Part shown: piece by piece, positions 36,353 through 45,991 of the stretch
Layout: each line of letters opens with the position of its first letter
Numbering within the stretch: position 1 is the first letter of the stretch
Source of the DNA: Desulfosarcina sp.
GTDB taxonomy: Bacteria; Desulfobacterota; Desulfobacteria; Desulfobacterales; Desulfosarcinaceae
Direction of reading: 5' to 3'
Assembly: GCA_014237405.1 (NCBI GenBank)
Contig: JABZFO010000055.1
Location: 1 to 53,391, forward strand
DNA: 53,391 nt
Made by a program: the position numbers and the translations under genes
The notes under the pieces: model-generated
What the model saw: the letters and a program-made list of their open reading frames with translations, nothing else
Databases searched by the model: none
What the model was told of the DNA's origin: nothing

Positions 36353-36796
36353 CTATACCAGTTGAGAAGGATCCGGATCACAAATTTCTTTGCCGTCGAT
36401 CTCCTCTGTGAAAAGAAGGGGACCTTCGATATCTTTGCCCTTCTGGTCGAGATAAGCATTGGCCTGGCCTTCGGGGGTGGTCCGGATGGGGAACTTGAAG
36501 CGTTTGATGAGGCCGTTTCTGAACTTACAGGTCCACATGACGTCTTCGGTGCCCATCATGGGCATGATGGAGCTGCCCAGCGGTACGAAGTCGGCGTAGC
36601 CGCGCACTTCGATGGCCTGGGTGGGGCAGATCTTTACGCAGGAAAAGCACTCCCAGCACTGATCCGGCTCCTGGTTGTAGGCTTTCATGGAGTTGGGTTC
36701 CAGCACCATCAGGTCATTGGGACAAATGTACATGCAAGCGGTCTTGTCGCCACCCTTGCAGCCGTCACATTTTTCCGAAATTACAAAACTTGGCAT
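36353..36796 (-). CDS. aprB: adenylylsulfate (APS) reductase beta subunit
   Basis: 147 residues. Two 4Fe-4S cluster motifs, CDGCKGGDKTACMYICP (with the insertion typical of AprB) and CWECFSCVKICP. The C-terminal tail wraps AprA in known structures. AprB passes electrons from Qmo to the AprA flavin. ATG 36796 has GGAGG upstream. It is the first gene after a roughly 270-nt leader and a sigma-70-type promoter. Confidence 0.95.
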   Translation of the reverse strand: MPSFVISEKCDGCKGGDKTACMYICPNDLMVLEPNSMKAYNQEPDQCWECFSCVKICPTQAIEVRGYADFVPLGSSIMPMMGTEDVMWTCKFRNGLIKRFKFPIRTTPEGQANAYLDQKGKDIEGPLLFTEEIDGKEICDPDPSQLV

Positions 36797-37071
36797 TTAG
36801 TATACCTCCTACGGTTAGTTAAAAGATTTCACGCAACATACTTCCGAAACTACGGCTTAAACCTCCTGTTCGTAGCACCTCCCTTCCATAGATTAGGTGT
36901 CCGAATGGTTTCGACCCGGACAATTGCACTGGGTTACTATAAAAAACCCCATACCCTGTTTTTACAAAAAACCACGTAAAGCGGACATGAATCCAATGCG
37001 CTGCGGCATTTGTTCGATTGAATATATCGTATAAATTCGGGAAGATAGTCATTGTGCAATACAAGATAAGA
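36797..37071 (-). other. long untranslated leader of the apr operon
   Basis: About 270 bp between the predicted apr promoter and the aprB ATG. I see no open frame with a ribosome site and no clear terminator hairpin. Part of the stretch is A+T-rich. It could hold regulation of apr expression, but I cannot name an element. The wider gap 37101-37333 holds the upstream region of the next, divergent, gene and nothing else I recognise. Confidence 0.4.
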
Positions 37072-37100
37072 TGAATATCATCCGGCATGTTCATTGTCAA
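37072..37100 (-). promoter_or_regulatory. sigma-70 promoter for aprBA
   Basis: On the minus strand: -35 TTGACA (37100-37095), a 17-bp spacer and -10 TATTCA (37077-37072). It points to aprB about 275 bp away. Confidence 0.5.
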
Positions 37101-37333
37101 GAATTTTCGGCAGCATAAAATCCCAAAAGATGCAGTCATTTACATTCAAACATGCGATAGCCTACATGTCGTTGGGCCTTCCTATATGAGGTACAATATA
37201 TGGTAAAAGCCTGGCCAAGAGGACCAGGTTTTCAATGCAAAAACAAATTGCCCTGAGATTGCGGTTGACAAGGATGCCCAGCATGCTACCACTGCCCCAC
37301 CCGATCAGAACCCAACCGTGCAGGAGCCCGGCT

Positions 37334-38074
37334 ATGCAGCACCCCGTCTCGCCGCTGGAAAAACATGAGACCTTCTGTTTCACCTGCTCCCCACAGGTGG
37401 CCTGCTTCAATGCCTGCTGCCGGGATCTGAACCAGGTGCTGACCCCCTATGACGTCCTGTGCCTCAAACAGTTTCTGAAAATGTCGTCCACCGATTTTCT
37501 CAATAAATACACCGAGGAGAGCACCGGCCCCGGAACCGGCCTGCCGGTGGTCTCCCTGCGGTTCAGCAATGCAGATGACCTGGCCTGTCCCTTTGTCACC
37601 GGCGCCGGCTGCCGTGTTTACCCGGCCCGGCCCGCCTCCTGCCGCACCTATCCGCTGGCCCGGGGGGTCTCCCGAAACCGGGAAACCGGAAATCTGACCG
37701 AACACTGGGCACTGATTCGAGAGCCCCATTGCCTGGGCTTTAAAAACGGACAGCCGCAGACCGTGGATGAATGGGTGGACGATCAGCAGATTGCCACCCA
37801 CAACCGCATGAACGACATGATGCTGGAGTTGATCAGCCTCAAAAACCGGTTCCGGTCGGGCCCGCTGATGCCCTCCGAAAAAAAACGTGTGTTTACGGCC
37901 CTGTACGACCTGGACGCTTTCCGCGATGATCTGTTGGAAAAGGGCGTCACAACAGTGACCGCCGCCGATATCCAGGCCCTTGACCGGGCACGAACCGGTG
38001 ACCTGGACCTGCTGCTCGTCGCCATGGACTGGGTCAGGAAAAACGTGTTCACCATTTCCCCGAAAAAAGCCTGA
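37334..38074 (+). CDS. YkgJ-type cysteine-cluster protein
   Basis: 246 residues from Met 37334, which has AGGAGC upstream. It carries the YkgJ (zinc/iron-chelating) cysteine pattern: FCFTCSPQVACFNACC near the N-terminus, then LACPFVTGAGCRVYPARPASC RTYPL (quoted in two parts). The metal and role are unknown. It is divergent from apr and is followed after 2 bp by an SDR gene, so the two are likely cotranscribed. Confidence 0.72.
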   Translation: MQHPVSPLEKHETFCFTCSPQVACFNACCRDLNQVLTPYDVLCLKQFLKMSSTDFLNKYTEESTGPGTGLPVVSLRFSNADDLACPFVTGAGCRVYPARPASCRTYPLARGVSRNRETGNLTEHWALIREPHCLGFKNGQPQTVDEWVDDQQIATHNRMNDMMLELISLKNRFRSGPLMPSEKKRVFTALYDLDAFRDDLLEKGVTTVTAADIQALDRARTGDLDLLLVAMDWVRKNVFTISPKKA

Positions 38075-38076
38075 AT

Positions 38077-38892
38077 ATGAAACCCAACAAGAAAGTGGCC
38101 CTGGTGCTTGGCGGCATCAAGGGCATCGGAAAAGCCATCGGTCTGGACCTGCTGCACCGTGGCACCCGGGTGGCGGCCACCTGGTTTGACTGGCCGGAAA
38201 GCCTGGCAGCCATGCAAACCGATTTTACCGGCATTGGAACGGACCATATGATCGAACGGATCGACCTGCTGGATACCGATGCCATCTCCGGACTGGTGGA
38301 ACGAATCATGGATCGGTTCGGACGTCTGGACATCCTGATCAACAACATCGAACGGGGGGGGTGGCCGGTGGTTCACGGCCGGTACACCCGGGAGCAGTGG
38401 GACCTGGAGATGGCCACCACCCTGCGGGCCAAGCAGTGGGTGTTCGAGGCCGCCCTGCCCCACCTCAATGCCTCAGGAGACGGGGTTGTGGTCAATATCT
38501 CGTCCATTGCCGGCATCGTCGGTCGCAGCGGCCCGGCCAGCTATCTCTTCAACGAAGGGTATGCGGCAGCCAATCGCGGCATCTCCCTGCTCACGGAAAC
38601 CTGGGCCCGTCTGGGGGCGCCCCATGTGCGCGTGAACGAGCTGATGCTGGGCGTCGTTGAAACCCGCCACGGGCCGCAGACGCGGGGGTGGAGGCTGCTG
38701 GCCGAGGATCAGCGTCAGGCCATCGTTGACCACACCCTGCTGGCCAGAATCGGCCGGGTGGACGATGTGGTCCGGGCCGTGCGGTTTCTGTTGAATGACG
38801 CTCCGTATATGACAGGAAGCGTGATCCGGCTCGACGGCGGCTACCCCCTGGGCGGTGAACCCGTCGCCCCCATGCCCGAGGGAGTCGTATAG
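38077..38892 (+). CDS. short-chain dehydrogenase/reductase-like protein lacking the YxxxK lysine
   Basis: 271 residues. The dinucleotide loop reads LVLGGIKGIGKAIGLDL; NNIERGGWP replaces the usual NNAG; the catalytic serine region VVVNISSIAG is present. At the active-site YxxxK position the protein reads ASYLFNEGYAAAN, so the lysine is replaced. The C-terminus TGSVIRLDGGYPLGG is typical of FabG-like SDRs. Catalysis may be altered or lost. It begins 2 bp after the cysteine-cluster gene's stop. Confidence 0.78.
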   Translation: MKPNKKVALVLGGIKGIGKAIGLDLLHRGTRVAATWFDWPESLAAMQTDFTGIGTDHMIERIDLLDTDAISGLVERIMDRFGRLDILINNIERGGWPVVHGRYTREQWDLEMATTLRAKQWVFEAALPHLNASGDGVVVNISSIAGIVGRSGPASYLFNEGYAAANRGISLLTETWARLGAPHVRVNELMLGVVETRHGPQTRGWRLLAEDQRQAIVDHTLLARIGRVDDVVRAVRFLLNDAPYMTGSVIRLDGGYPLGGEPVAPMPEGVV

Positions 38893-38948
38893 CACCGGCC
38901 ATGTTCCACACAAAAAAGACATAAAAACCACCACCGCCATCCAGGCCC

Positions 38949-39857
38949 TTAGGCGTACTTCAACTTCACCGCCTCCACGATCCGGCCGCGACGCAACCGG
39001 TCCCGGGGGTCCTTGCCGGTCCCTGCCAGAATTTTCGTCAGATAGGTCTGTTGGTTGTCGATGGCCCGCTGGTAGAGGTCTTCATCGATGTTCCACCGAT
39101 CCTTGAAGTGGAGGACCATAAAGCGATTCGAAGCGCCCAGATGGGTTTCAAAACGGTCCGCCATACGGATGTAAAAATCCGTTGACTGATTCAGCAGATC
39201 CAGCTCGTCACAATAGTCGTCGATGCGGGCCTCGTCCAGTTCGTAGAACAAAAAGAGCAGCTTTTCCAAGTAGGTACGATCGGCCATCTGGGCTAGAATG
39301 TCCGCCGTTGCCAGCATCTTGCCGATCCGTTCGGTAGTTTTGTCCGGAAACGGAACGGATGTCAGGTCGCAGTTGAGATCGGTGCAGTGAATCATCGCCA
39401 TGCAGGGGTGGGTCTCTTTTTCCTGCAGGCCGAAGAGAGCGAAGTGCCGTTGGACGAAATCCATGCCGCGCCGAACGTGGCTGAACGTGTACTTGGCGCC
39501 GGTGCCGTTTGTGTCTTCACTGTTTTGCAGGTATCCCGCATCGTGCAGCAGGGCCGCCACCAGCCCCTGGTGAACCTGTCGGGGGGAAAAATGGATGCCT
39601 GTCTCCGCCGCACCATGAAGGAGCCGGACCATGGCCAGAAAGCAATCGGTGACATGCTTCAGGTTGTGATAATCGGTATTGCATCCGTTTGTGTCTTCCC
39701 ACTCTCCCTGGTACAGCGACACGGTTTGGTTGAATGCATACCGGATCGCCAACGGATCCGTATCCGGGGAGAATCTCGCAACAACGGTTATCGCCTCGTC
39801 CAAAACCGCTTCCGGGGATTCCATTTGAACCAGATTCGCCAACTGGGTTTCAGCCAT
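38949..39857 (-). CDS. HD-domain phosphohydrolase-like protein
   Basis: About 302 residues from Met 39857. Metal ligands in YHNLKHV and LVAALLHDAGYLQ (H...HD), followed by H in CMAMIHCTDLNCD, match a class related to HD-type cyclic-nucleotide phosphodiesterases. This might connect with the adenylate cyclase at 8.2 kb, but they are far apart. An in-frame Met at 40001 would add 48 residues of low-complexity sequence, which I excluded. No sensor domain. Confidence 0.7.
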   Translation of the reverse strand: MAETQLANLVQMESPEAVLDEAITVVARFSPDTDPLAIRYAFNQTVSLYQGEWEDTNGCNTDYHNLKHVTDCFLAMVRLLHGAAETGIHFSPRQVHQGLVAALLHDAGYLQNSEDTNGTGAKYTFSHVRRGMDFVQRHFALFGLQEKETHPCMAMIHCTDLNCDLTSVPFPDKTTERIGKMLATADILAQMADRTYLEKLLFLFYELDEARIDDYCDELDLLNQSTDFYIRMADRFETHLGASNRFMVLHFKDRWNIDEDLYQRAIDNQQTYLTKILAGTGKDPRDRLRRGRIVEAVKLKYA

Positions 39858-40143
39858 GCCTGGGTTGTCCTTCCTGTTGACGGCAGTCAAGTGCCCTGCC
39901 GTTGAAATCAATGGCCCCACCAACGCCAGACCGTTGAACGCCGAGGGGCGGGGATGAACCGTCTCGCCTAAAAGCACGGCCACGGCGTTTCTGTCTGCCA
40001 TGGATCGGATTAAACTTCAACCCTATTTTTTAGTCTGGCAAGGATCGGGTTCACTGTCCTGCCGCATCGGCCAATGGCTATTGCGGTTCAACAGGATAGT
40101 TGATACATATAGGTTTCCGGCCAAAGGTAGAGGAACAGATCAA

Positions 40144-41028
40144 ATGAGAGTGGTTACAAGACCCGATTTCGATGGCGTGGTTTGTGCCGTCTTGCTGATG
40201 GATGCGCTGCATATCGCCCCGCCAGTGCTATGGGTCCAGCCCAGCGACATGCAGCACCGGCGGGTGGCTATTCAAAACGGCGACGTCATCGCCAACCTGC
40301 CCTTTCACGAAAAGTGCCACCTGTGGTTTGATCACCACTATTCCAATCAGCCGAAGACACCCGTGGACGGAATGTTTAAAATTGCTCCGTCTGCCGCCGG
40401 TATTGTCTATGAATACTACCGGGAACGCCTGGATCGGGACTACGCCGAACTGGTTCGCCAGACCGACCGCATCGATTCGGCAGATTTGACATTGGATGAA
40501 ATTCTGCGCCCGGAAAACTACCCCTACGTCCTGCTTTCGATGACCATCACCAACCACGACCCATCCGAGGCGGGCTACTGGAATCATCTGGTTACTTTGC
40601 TGCGAATCCGATCCATGGCCCAGGTGATGGACGATTCGGAGGTGAAACAACGATGCCGGCAGGTGGTAGCGGCCAACATCGCCTACGAAAAGGCCCTCAA
40701 GGCACACACCACGCTGGTGGACCATGTCTCCATCACCGATTTCCGGGGCCTTGATCCGACGCCAAACGGCAACCGCTTTCTGGTCTATTCTCTGTTGCCC
40801 GATTGCACGGTGAATGTCAAAATCGTTAACGATGAAGACAACCTGGCCAGCATCAAGGTGGGGCACAGCATCCTGAACCGGGGCTGTGACGTGAATGTGG
40901 GAAAGATGCTCTCCACCTTCGAAGGGGGCGGTCATCCCGGTGCCGGGGCCTGCCGCTTCGCCCGGGAAAAGGCGCCGGACTATCTGAAACGCATCGTACA
41001 AATCCTGAAAAAAAACGTCCCCGTCTGA
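40144..41028 (+). CDS. DHH/DHHA1 family phosphoesterase, exopolyphosphatase-like
   Basis: 294 residues from Met 40144 (AGAGGAAC upstream). It carries TRPDFDGVVCAVLL (motif I), WFDHHYSN (DHH motif), and the C-terminal DHHA1 motif GGGHPGAGACRF. Family members hydrolyse polyphosphate, oligonucleotides or cyclic dinucleotides with Mn or Mg. The precise substrate cannot be told. Confidence 0.78.
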   Translation: MRVVTRPDFDGVVCAVLLMDALHIAPPVLWVQPSDMQHRRVAIQNGDVIANLPFHEKCHLWFDHHYSNQPKTPVDGMFKIAPSAAGIVYEYYRERLDRDYAELVRQTDRIDSADLTLDEILRPENYPYVLLSMTITNHDPSEAGYWNHLVTLLRIRSMAQVMDDSEVKQRCRQVVAANIAYEKALKAHTTLVDHVSITDFRGLDPTPNGNRFLVYSLLPDCTVNVKIVNDEDNLASIKVGHSILNRGCDVNVGKMLSTFEGGGHPGAGACRFAREKAPDYLKRIVQILKKNVPV

Positions 41029-41172
41029 GGCTCGAATGCGAATACGCTTTTCCGCCGCTGGCGACGGGGTCAGCGAGAGCCCGGTAAACCGATAAGCGCC
41101 CCATTCGGTGAAGCGTTTCCACGCCTTGCCGCATAAAGGCGTCAGTCAACCACAAAAACCCTGGAGGAAAGA

Positions 41173-41835
41173 TTGTCCACCAGTGGTCAACGACCATACC
41201 ATCACGGAGACTTGCGCCGATCCCTGATCCAGGCCGGATCGAAGCTGATCGAGGAGAAGGGGCTGGCCGGGTTGAGCCTGCGGGAAGTGGCCCGGGCCGC
41301 CGGCGTCAGCCATACGGCACCTTACCGGCATTTCCAGGACAAGGCCGATCTGATCGCGGCTATCGCCCAGGTGGGGTTTGAACAGCTCACCGATGGCGCC
41401 GGCAAAGCGGCCCGGCGTCATGACGGTGATCCGAAAAAACAGTTTGTGGCCGCATCGGTGCAGTACATTCTTTTCGGGGTCAAGCACCCCCGCATGGCCC
41501 ATCTGCTTTTCGGCGGCGTGATCAACATGCGGACCGCCCCGCGAGCCCTGAAGCAGGCCTCGTGGGCCGCTTTTCAGCTGGTGGAAACCATCATCAACAA
41601 TGGGAAAAGGGCGGGTGTATTCCGGAACCGCGACACCATGGAACTGGCGGTGACCACCTGGTCCGGCATACACGGCCTCGCCCAGCTGATCTCCTGCGGC
41701 TACCTGACCCGTCTGGCCGCCACGCACCGGCAGGTGGAAACCCTGGGGAAAATGGTGAGCCAGCTGCTCCTGACCGGCATTCTCAATACGGATGAAAAAA
41801 GTGAGGGCACTATCCACCAGCAAACATCGCTTTGA
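41173..41835 (+). CDS. TetR-family transcriptional regulator
   Basis: 220 residues. HTH: YHHGDLRRSLIQAGSKLI, LSLREVARAAGVSHTAPYRH, then a ligand domain of the TetR_C_33/WHG kind. The start is TTG 41173 with a strong ribosome site (GGAGGAAA). It overlaps the 3' end of the convergent isomerase-like gene by 26 bp. Its target is unknown. Confidence 0.8.
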   Translation: MSTSGQRPYHHGDLRRSLIQAGSKLIEEKGLAGLSLREVARAAGVSHTAPYRHFQDKADLIAAIAQVGFEQLTDGAGKAARRHDGDPKKQFVAASVQYILFGVKHPRMAHLLFGGVINMRTAPRALKQASWAAFQLVETIINNGKRAGVFRNRDTMELAVTTWSGIHGLAQLISCGYLTRLAATHRQVETLGKMVSQLLLTGILNTDEKSEGTIHQQTSL

Positions 41836-42607
41836 TCCGCTCCCGGCTCTCCACCAGCATCTTGCGGTTTGGTTCGAATATTTCCAGGGTGATGGTGTCA
41901 TCATACCCGGTGGCCTTCAGATGCCGCACCAAATTCGCAAATTTGACCGTTCCCCGACCCACGGCCAGATGGTCGTCCCGCTTGCCCTGGTTGTCACTGA
42001 TGTGAATGTGGCCGATCCGATTACCAAACCGGCCCACCAGCTCCTTCAGGCGCCGACCCCGCCGGTCGTCGATGTTGGCGTGGCCCGTGTCCAGGGTCAG
42101 TTTCAGGGATGGGAAGGCCTTGAATATCTCTTCAAAATCATCCGGTTCCACGCCCAGCTGGTATCGGGGAAACATGTTTTCCAGACAGATGGTCGTGTCC
42201 AGGTGTTGGGCAGCCTCCACCATTTCCGATAAAAAATCAAAGGCGTAACCTTTGACCGTGTCCAGAACAAAGGCACCCATGCCACCGGCCATGCTGGGGT
42301 GCAAAACCACTTTTTTTGCCCCAAGGTCGGCAGCCACGTCCAGGGATTGTCGCATCTCCATCACCGATGCCCGCCGGAGGCTCTCGGTGAGATCGGCGGT
42401 GGTTAGGAAGGTGGGCAGGTGGCAGACCAGGCCCATGCCGTTGTCCTTTAGTGCTTGGGTGATGGCCGCCCGGGCGGCAGAAAGAATGCTGTGATGGGCC
42501 ATGGGCGGATCCATGGCCAGTTCCAGATAGTCGAACCCCAGCCGGGCAAACGTTTCGATTTCATCCAGTACCGGCGTTACCGGAAAATTCATGGCGCCAA
42601 ATAACAT
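41810..42607 (-). CDS. sugar phosphate isomerase/epimerase-like TIM barrel protein
   Basis: 265 residues from Met 42607. AP-endonuclease-2-type TIM barrel with metal-ligand motifs: GFDYLELAMDPP, VLHPSMAGG, ICLENMFP, LTLDTGHANI, GHIHISDNQGKRDDHLAVG. These are typical of xylose-isomerase-like enzymes acting on sugars or inositol derivatives; the substrate is unknown. It converges on the TetR gene. Confidence 0.78.
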   Translation of the reverse strand: MLFGAMNFPVTPVLDEIETFARLGFDYLELAMDPPMAHHSILSAARAAITQALKDNGMGLVCHLPTFLTTADLTESLRRASVMEMRQSLDVAADLGAKKVVLHPSMAGGMGAFVLDTVKGYAFDFLSEMVEAAQHLDTTICLENMFPRYQLGVEPDDFEEIFKAFPSLKLTLDTGHANIDDRRGRRLKELVGRFGNRIGHIHISDNQGKRDDHLAVGRGTVKFANLVRHLKATGYDDTITLEIFEPNRKMLVESRERIKAMFAGG

Positions 42608-42684
42608 GCAATACCCCCATGGATGGTCAGGTCTGTCGGTTTTTGGCATACTCAAGAGTGTGGATCTATTTATTTCCGAGGCCT

Positions 42685-43498
42685 TCACAACCCCCGGCCC
42701 AGGGGAAAGGTAAAAGTGGGCTTCTTCGGGCTCGCGTGGACCATTAAAATACCGGCGGCAATAAAAACCATGGCGACAATGAGATTGGGTGTGATGGGTT
42801 CGTCCAGCAGGAGCCCGCTGAACACCACACCGGCAATGGGCATGATGAACACAAAGGAATGCAGGGTGGACGCCCCGTAGCGTTGGAGCATGGTGCTCCA
42901 AGCCACAAAACCGAAGGCGGCGCTGACCAGGCTCTGGTAGGCATAGGCGCCGAGTACTGTCGGGTTCAGGTTGAAAAGCATCTCACTATCCCACAAGAGC
43001 CCGGCTGACAGGAAAACAGGAACAGAAAAGATCATGGGATAAAGTACCAGGTGAAACGGAGAATAGTCATTGATGATGCGCTTGGTGTAGACCACATTAC
43101 AGGACCAGATGACCACCGCCGCCAGGATGATCAGATCCCCGGTGTGAAGCGATCTGGAAAAACCCTGTGTGCCGGAAAACATGAAGGCCACACCGGAAAA
43201 GCCCATCACGATCCCCACCATTTTTTTCCACGTGATTTGTTCACCATGGATGAACCGGTGGGAAAGGAACAATACGAAAAACGGCAGCAGATTGGAGATC
43301 AGCACCCCCCTGGAGGCATATGCGAAATGAGCGGCCGGTAACGCGTGCCCAGCAGGCGATTGCGATAGCGGCCAGGGCAAAACGAAGCCCCGCGGTGGTC
43401 AATGGTCCCATACCGGTCAGGGACAGCTTGATGGCCACGGCATTGCCACCGAAAATCACGGTGAGAAAAACAATGAAAACCCCGGGAAGCAGGGTCAT
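42685..43498 (-). pseudogene. EamA/DMT-family transporter, internal deletion with frameshift
   Basis: The first frame starts at Met 43498 (LLPGVFIVFLTVIFGGNAVAI, LRFALAAIAIACWARV) and is lost after TGRSFR at about 43325. The second frame continues ASRGVLISNLLPFFVLFLSH through the remaining helices to 42685. Usual EamA proteins carry one more membrane helix between these (the second or third), so a block of about 30-35 codons is missing. The second EamA repeat is complete. Confidence 0.78.
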
Positions 43499-43580
43499 AT
43501 CCGTATTGCCTGAAGATTTCAAAAGGGTGTCTGTGCCCCCGAACAGCGTTGTTCCGTCTGCCTGCACTTATCATCAAAGA

Positions 43581-44096
43581 TCAGCATACCGCATCCAACA
43601 TGAACCGCAGAAAATCCGCCACATTTTTGGCCGCAAAATGGGTGCCGGTCCGGACGGCAAAGTCCGGATCGCCGGCAAATACCGGCCCCCCGGCAACGAT
43701 CCGGGTTTTCCGGGGCAGCTTTTTAGAGATGGATGTCATATCCTCTTCTGTATCGAACTGAAGGATGGTCAGTCCTAAATAATCCGGTTGGTGGCGGCGA
43801 CATGCATCGATGATGGCCTCTGGCGATTGCATCAGGCCCAGGGAAATCAAACGGATGCCGATCAACACGGCAAACTTTTCGATGATCGCCAAACCCTGGC
43901 CCATGCCATCGTCCAAGGTGGCGGTGACCATGAAAGGTGGATGCTGCCAGATGCCACGCACACCCAGGTGTTCACGTAAGCGCTCCAGTTCCGATGCCGC
44001 CTCGTCAAGCTTCTGGCGGGAAGGCAAACCCTCAGCAAGCCATCGCTTGGCCACCCGGTCGACTGCGTTAAAGAATGTATTGCGCTGATCGTTCAT
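43581..44096 (-). CDS. small cobalamin-binding-like protein
   Basis: 171 residues. The fold resembles a stand-alone B12-binding (Rossmann-like) domain: TATLDDGMGQGLAII in the place of the usual DxHxxG, ISLGLMQSPEAIIDACRRHQ, YLGLTILQ, and RIVAGGPVFAGD. The His of the DxHxxG motif is not evident, so cobalamin binding is doubtful. Ribosome site AAGGGG before ATG 44096. Confidence 0.55.
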   Translation of the reverse strand: MNDQRNTFFNAVDRVAKRWLAEGLPSRQKLDEAASELERLREHLGVRGIWQHPPFMVTATLDDGMGQGLAIIEKFAVLIGIRLISLGLMQSPEAIIDACRRHQPDYLGLTILQFDTEEDMTSISKKLPRKTRIVAGGPVFAGDPDFAVRTGTHFAAKNVADFLRFMLDAVC

Positions 44097-44467
44097 GGCT
44101 ACCCCTTTTCAGCGGCCCATGCCGGCGAACATGAAAGCGGACAATCATCAATCGGCTGAAGCACAAAGGGTAAACTGGATACCACCCCGGCCTGGGTGAG
44201 TCAAACGATGATTATTAAGCATATTTCGTCGGTGGCTTTGAGTTATTACATTTTTTTCACATCTTCCATGCACCACTCCAATTTTTTACCCATTTCAACC
44301 TGATTTTATCCTCAACAAGATCATCTAAAAAATGAAGAATTAAAAAAATCGCTTGTATTTTCAAGCAAATATAAAACACTTCGGTTGGATTGGCAATGAA
44401 ATTGCTGTGCTACCGGGTAGCAACAACGATTCATCGACCCGGAGCGCCATAGTAAAGGAGATACTAT
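44097..44467. other. intergenic A+T-rich stretch
   Basis: About 370 bp between divergent genes, rich in A and T, with a short dyad around 44350-44366 (GCTTG...CAAGC). No open reading frame with a ribosome site and no promoter I would defend. Confidence 0.4.
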
Positions 44468-44641
44468 ATGATCGATTTCATTCTTGCCGGACTGAGCGCT
44501 GGACTTTTCGCTTTTTTGACACTTTTTATCGTCTCTTTTATCACCCTGGGAGTGATTACCGGCATCGTTCATTTGGTTGTCGTTTTCTATCGAAGTCTCT
44601 TTGGCGATAAATCCCGTGCTTATCAGGAACAGACCGCATGA
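44468..44641 (+). CDS. small single-pass or two-pass membrane protein
   Basis: 57 residues with an excellent ribosome site (AAAGGAG at 44455-44461). A long hydrophobic stretch (about residues 5-40; LFAFLTLFIVSFITLGVITG) is followed by a basic end (YRSLFGDKSR), giving a cytoplasmic C-terminus. I recognise no family. The good start, codon pattern and membrane character support a real gene. Confidence 0.6.
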   Translation: MIDFILAGLSAGLFAFLTLFIVSFITLGVITGIVHLVVVFYRSLFGDKSRAYQEQTA

Positions 44642-44791
44642 TGGTAATCGTCCGGATGAAAGGCGAGGCTTTTCATTGCAGGAATTCCAACACCTATGTT
44701 AGAAATAGTTAGTGTCGTGTCTGTCCAGGAACGGGTCGCTTAACTTACAATCAAACACTTGTTCTATCGATCCAACCAAAGGAGGTCCTCT

Positions 44792-45880
44792 ATGGCTACG
44801 TTACGGCGTTTTGTCGTTCTGATAGTTATTGCTCTGTTTTTAGCTACTTTTGGCTTGCTGATATCATGCGGCGGGGGTGGCGGGGGATCTGCAAGCGTTG
44901 GTAGCGGTTCGGGTACACTTTCATTGAGTCTAACCGATGCCTCTACGGACAGGTATCAGGCGATTTATATCACAATCGATGAGATTCAGGTTCACATGGG
45001 AGGAAACGATAACGCCCCCAACAACTGGACATCCGTCGATATGCCGGTCAGCCCGATTACATTGAACCTGCTTGAATTGATCAACGGCGTCAGGGAAAAT
45101 CTGGGCCTTGCAAGCTTGTCTGCGGGTCGATATACACAGATGCGGCTGATCATCGGCAAAACCCCCGACGGTTCCATCAATTTGTTTTCCATTAAGATCG
45201 TAAAGGGTTTCGATATCCATGAAAGCCAGACCACTGAGCTGGTCTTGGACTTCGATGCATGTCGCTCCGTGGTTGAAGCGGGAAACAGTGGGAACTGGCT
45301 TCTTAAACCCACCATTAAAGTGGCTGAACTGAATGACTTTGCCATCATCCAGGGAATCGTCACTGCAAATGGGTCCGGCGTTGAAGGCGCCATGGTCAGC
45401 GCTCAGATTTTTAACGGCGCCACCACCGACCCCAAAGATCAGGTCATCGTCAAGGCTGCGACCATAACCGATGAATCCGGAGAATACAGACTTTTTGTGG
45501 AACCGGGAATCTATAACCTGGTCGCCTATGCAGACCGTGCCGAGGCTGCATTCACGACCATTATCACCAATACGGGCCAGACCTACGATAAGGATGTTGC
45601 CCTATTAGTTGTCGAAAATATGGGCCGTGTGAGCGGCAAAGTCACAATTTCCGGAGCCGATGACGAGCAAAATGCCACCTTGAGTTTCCTGCAGGATGCT
45701 TCCGGAGATCAAGTGATCGAAATAAAAGCGATCAACATATTAAATGAAGTTGAATACACTGTGGCCTTGCCAGAAGGCGACTTTAAAATAGTTGGTTCGA
45801 GTTATGGAAATACAACGACCGTCTATGACATCACAGTTGACATCACCGGTCCGACGATTCAGAATATCGTCTTGCCGTAA
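44792..45880 (+). CDS. DUF4382 lipoprotein with carboxypeptidase-regulatory-like domains
   Basis: 362 residues. A lipoprotein signal with lipobox LISC and a glycine stretch is followed by a DUF4382 domain (LSLSLTDASTDRYQAIYITI, LSAGRYTQMRLIIGKTP, IKIVKGFDIHESQTTELVLD). CarboxypepD_reg-like beta domains follow (GIVTANGSGVEGAMVSAQ; GEYRLFVEPGIYNLVAY). ATG 44792 has AAAGGAGG. Between NLFS and IKIVKG (about 45190) the family normally has 25-30 more residues, so an in-frame loss is likely. It is an envelope protein of unknown role. Confidence 0.72.
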   Translation: MATLRRFVVLIVIALFLATFGLLISCGGGGGGSASVGSGSGTLSLSLTDASTDRYQAIYITIDEIQVHMGGNDNAPNNWTSVDMPVSPITLNLLELINGVRENLGLASLSAGRYTQMRLIIGKTPDGSINLFSIKIVKGFDIHESQTTELVLDFDACRSVVEAGNSGNWLLKPTIKVAELNDFAIIQGIVTANGSGVEGAMVSAQIFNGATTDPKDQVIVKAATITDESGEYRLFVEPGIYNLVAYADRAEAAFTTIITNTGQTYDKDVALLVVENMGRVSGKVTISGADDEQNATLSFLQDASGDQVIEIKAINILNEVEYTVALPEGDFKIVGSSYGNTTTVYDITVDITGPTIQNIVLP

Positions 45881-45953
45881 TTTTATGAATTATTTGACCT
45901 TTCCTATCTGTAAACCACGGGGAAAACATAAAAAGTAGAGGTTCACTCGGTGT

Positions 45954-45991
45954 AAAAGCGCGGATCGGCATCTTGATTCCGCGCTTTTTTT
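45954..45991 (+). terminator. intrinsic terminator after the DUF4382 gene
   Basis: An 11-bp stem (AAAAGCGCGGA 45954-45964; TCCGCGCTTTT 45978-45988) with a 13-nt loop, then further T residues. It is about 75 bp downstream of the DUF4382 stop. Confidence 0.85.

Noticed and set aside
43581..44096. Full methyltransferase/mutase B12-dependent enzyme
   Set aside because: Only a Rossmann-like domain is present and the DxHxxG His is not seen, so it is described only as cobalamin-binding-like.
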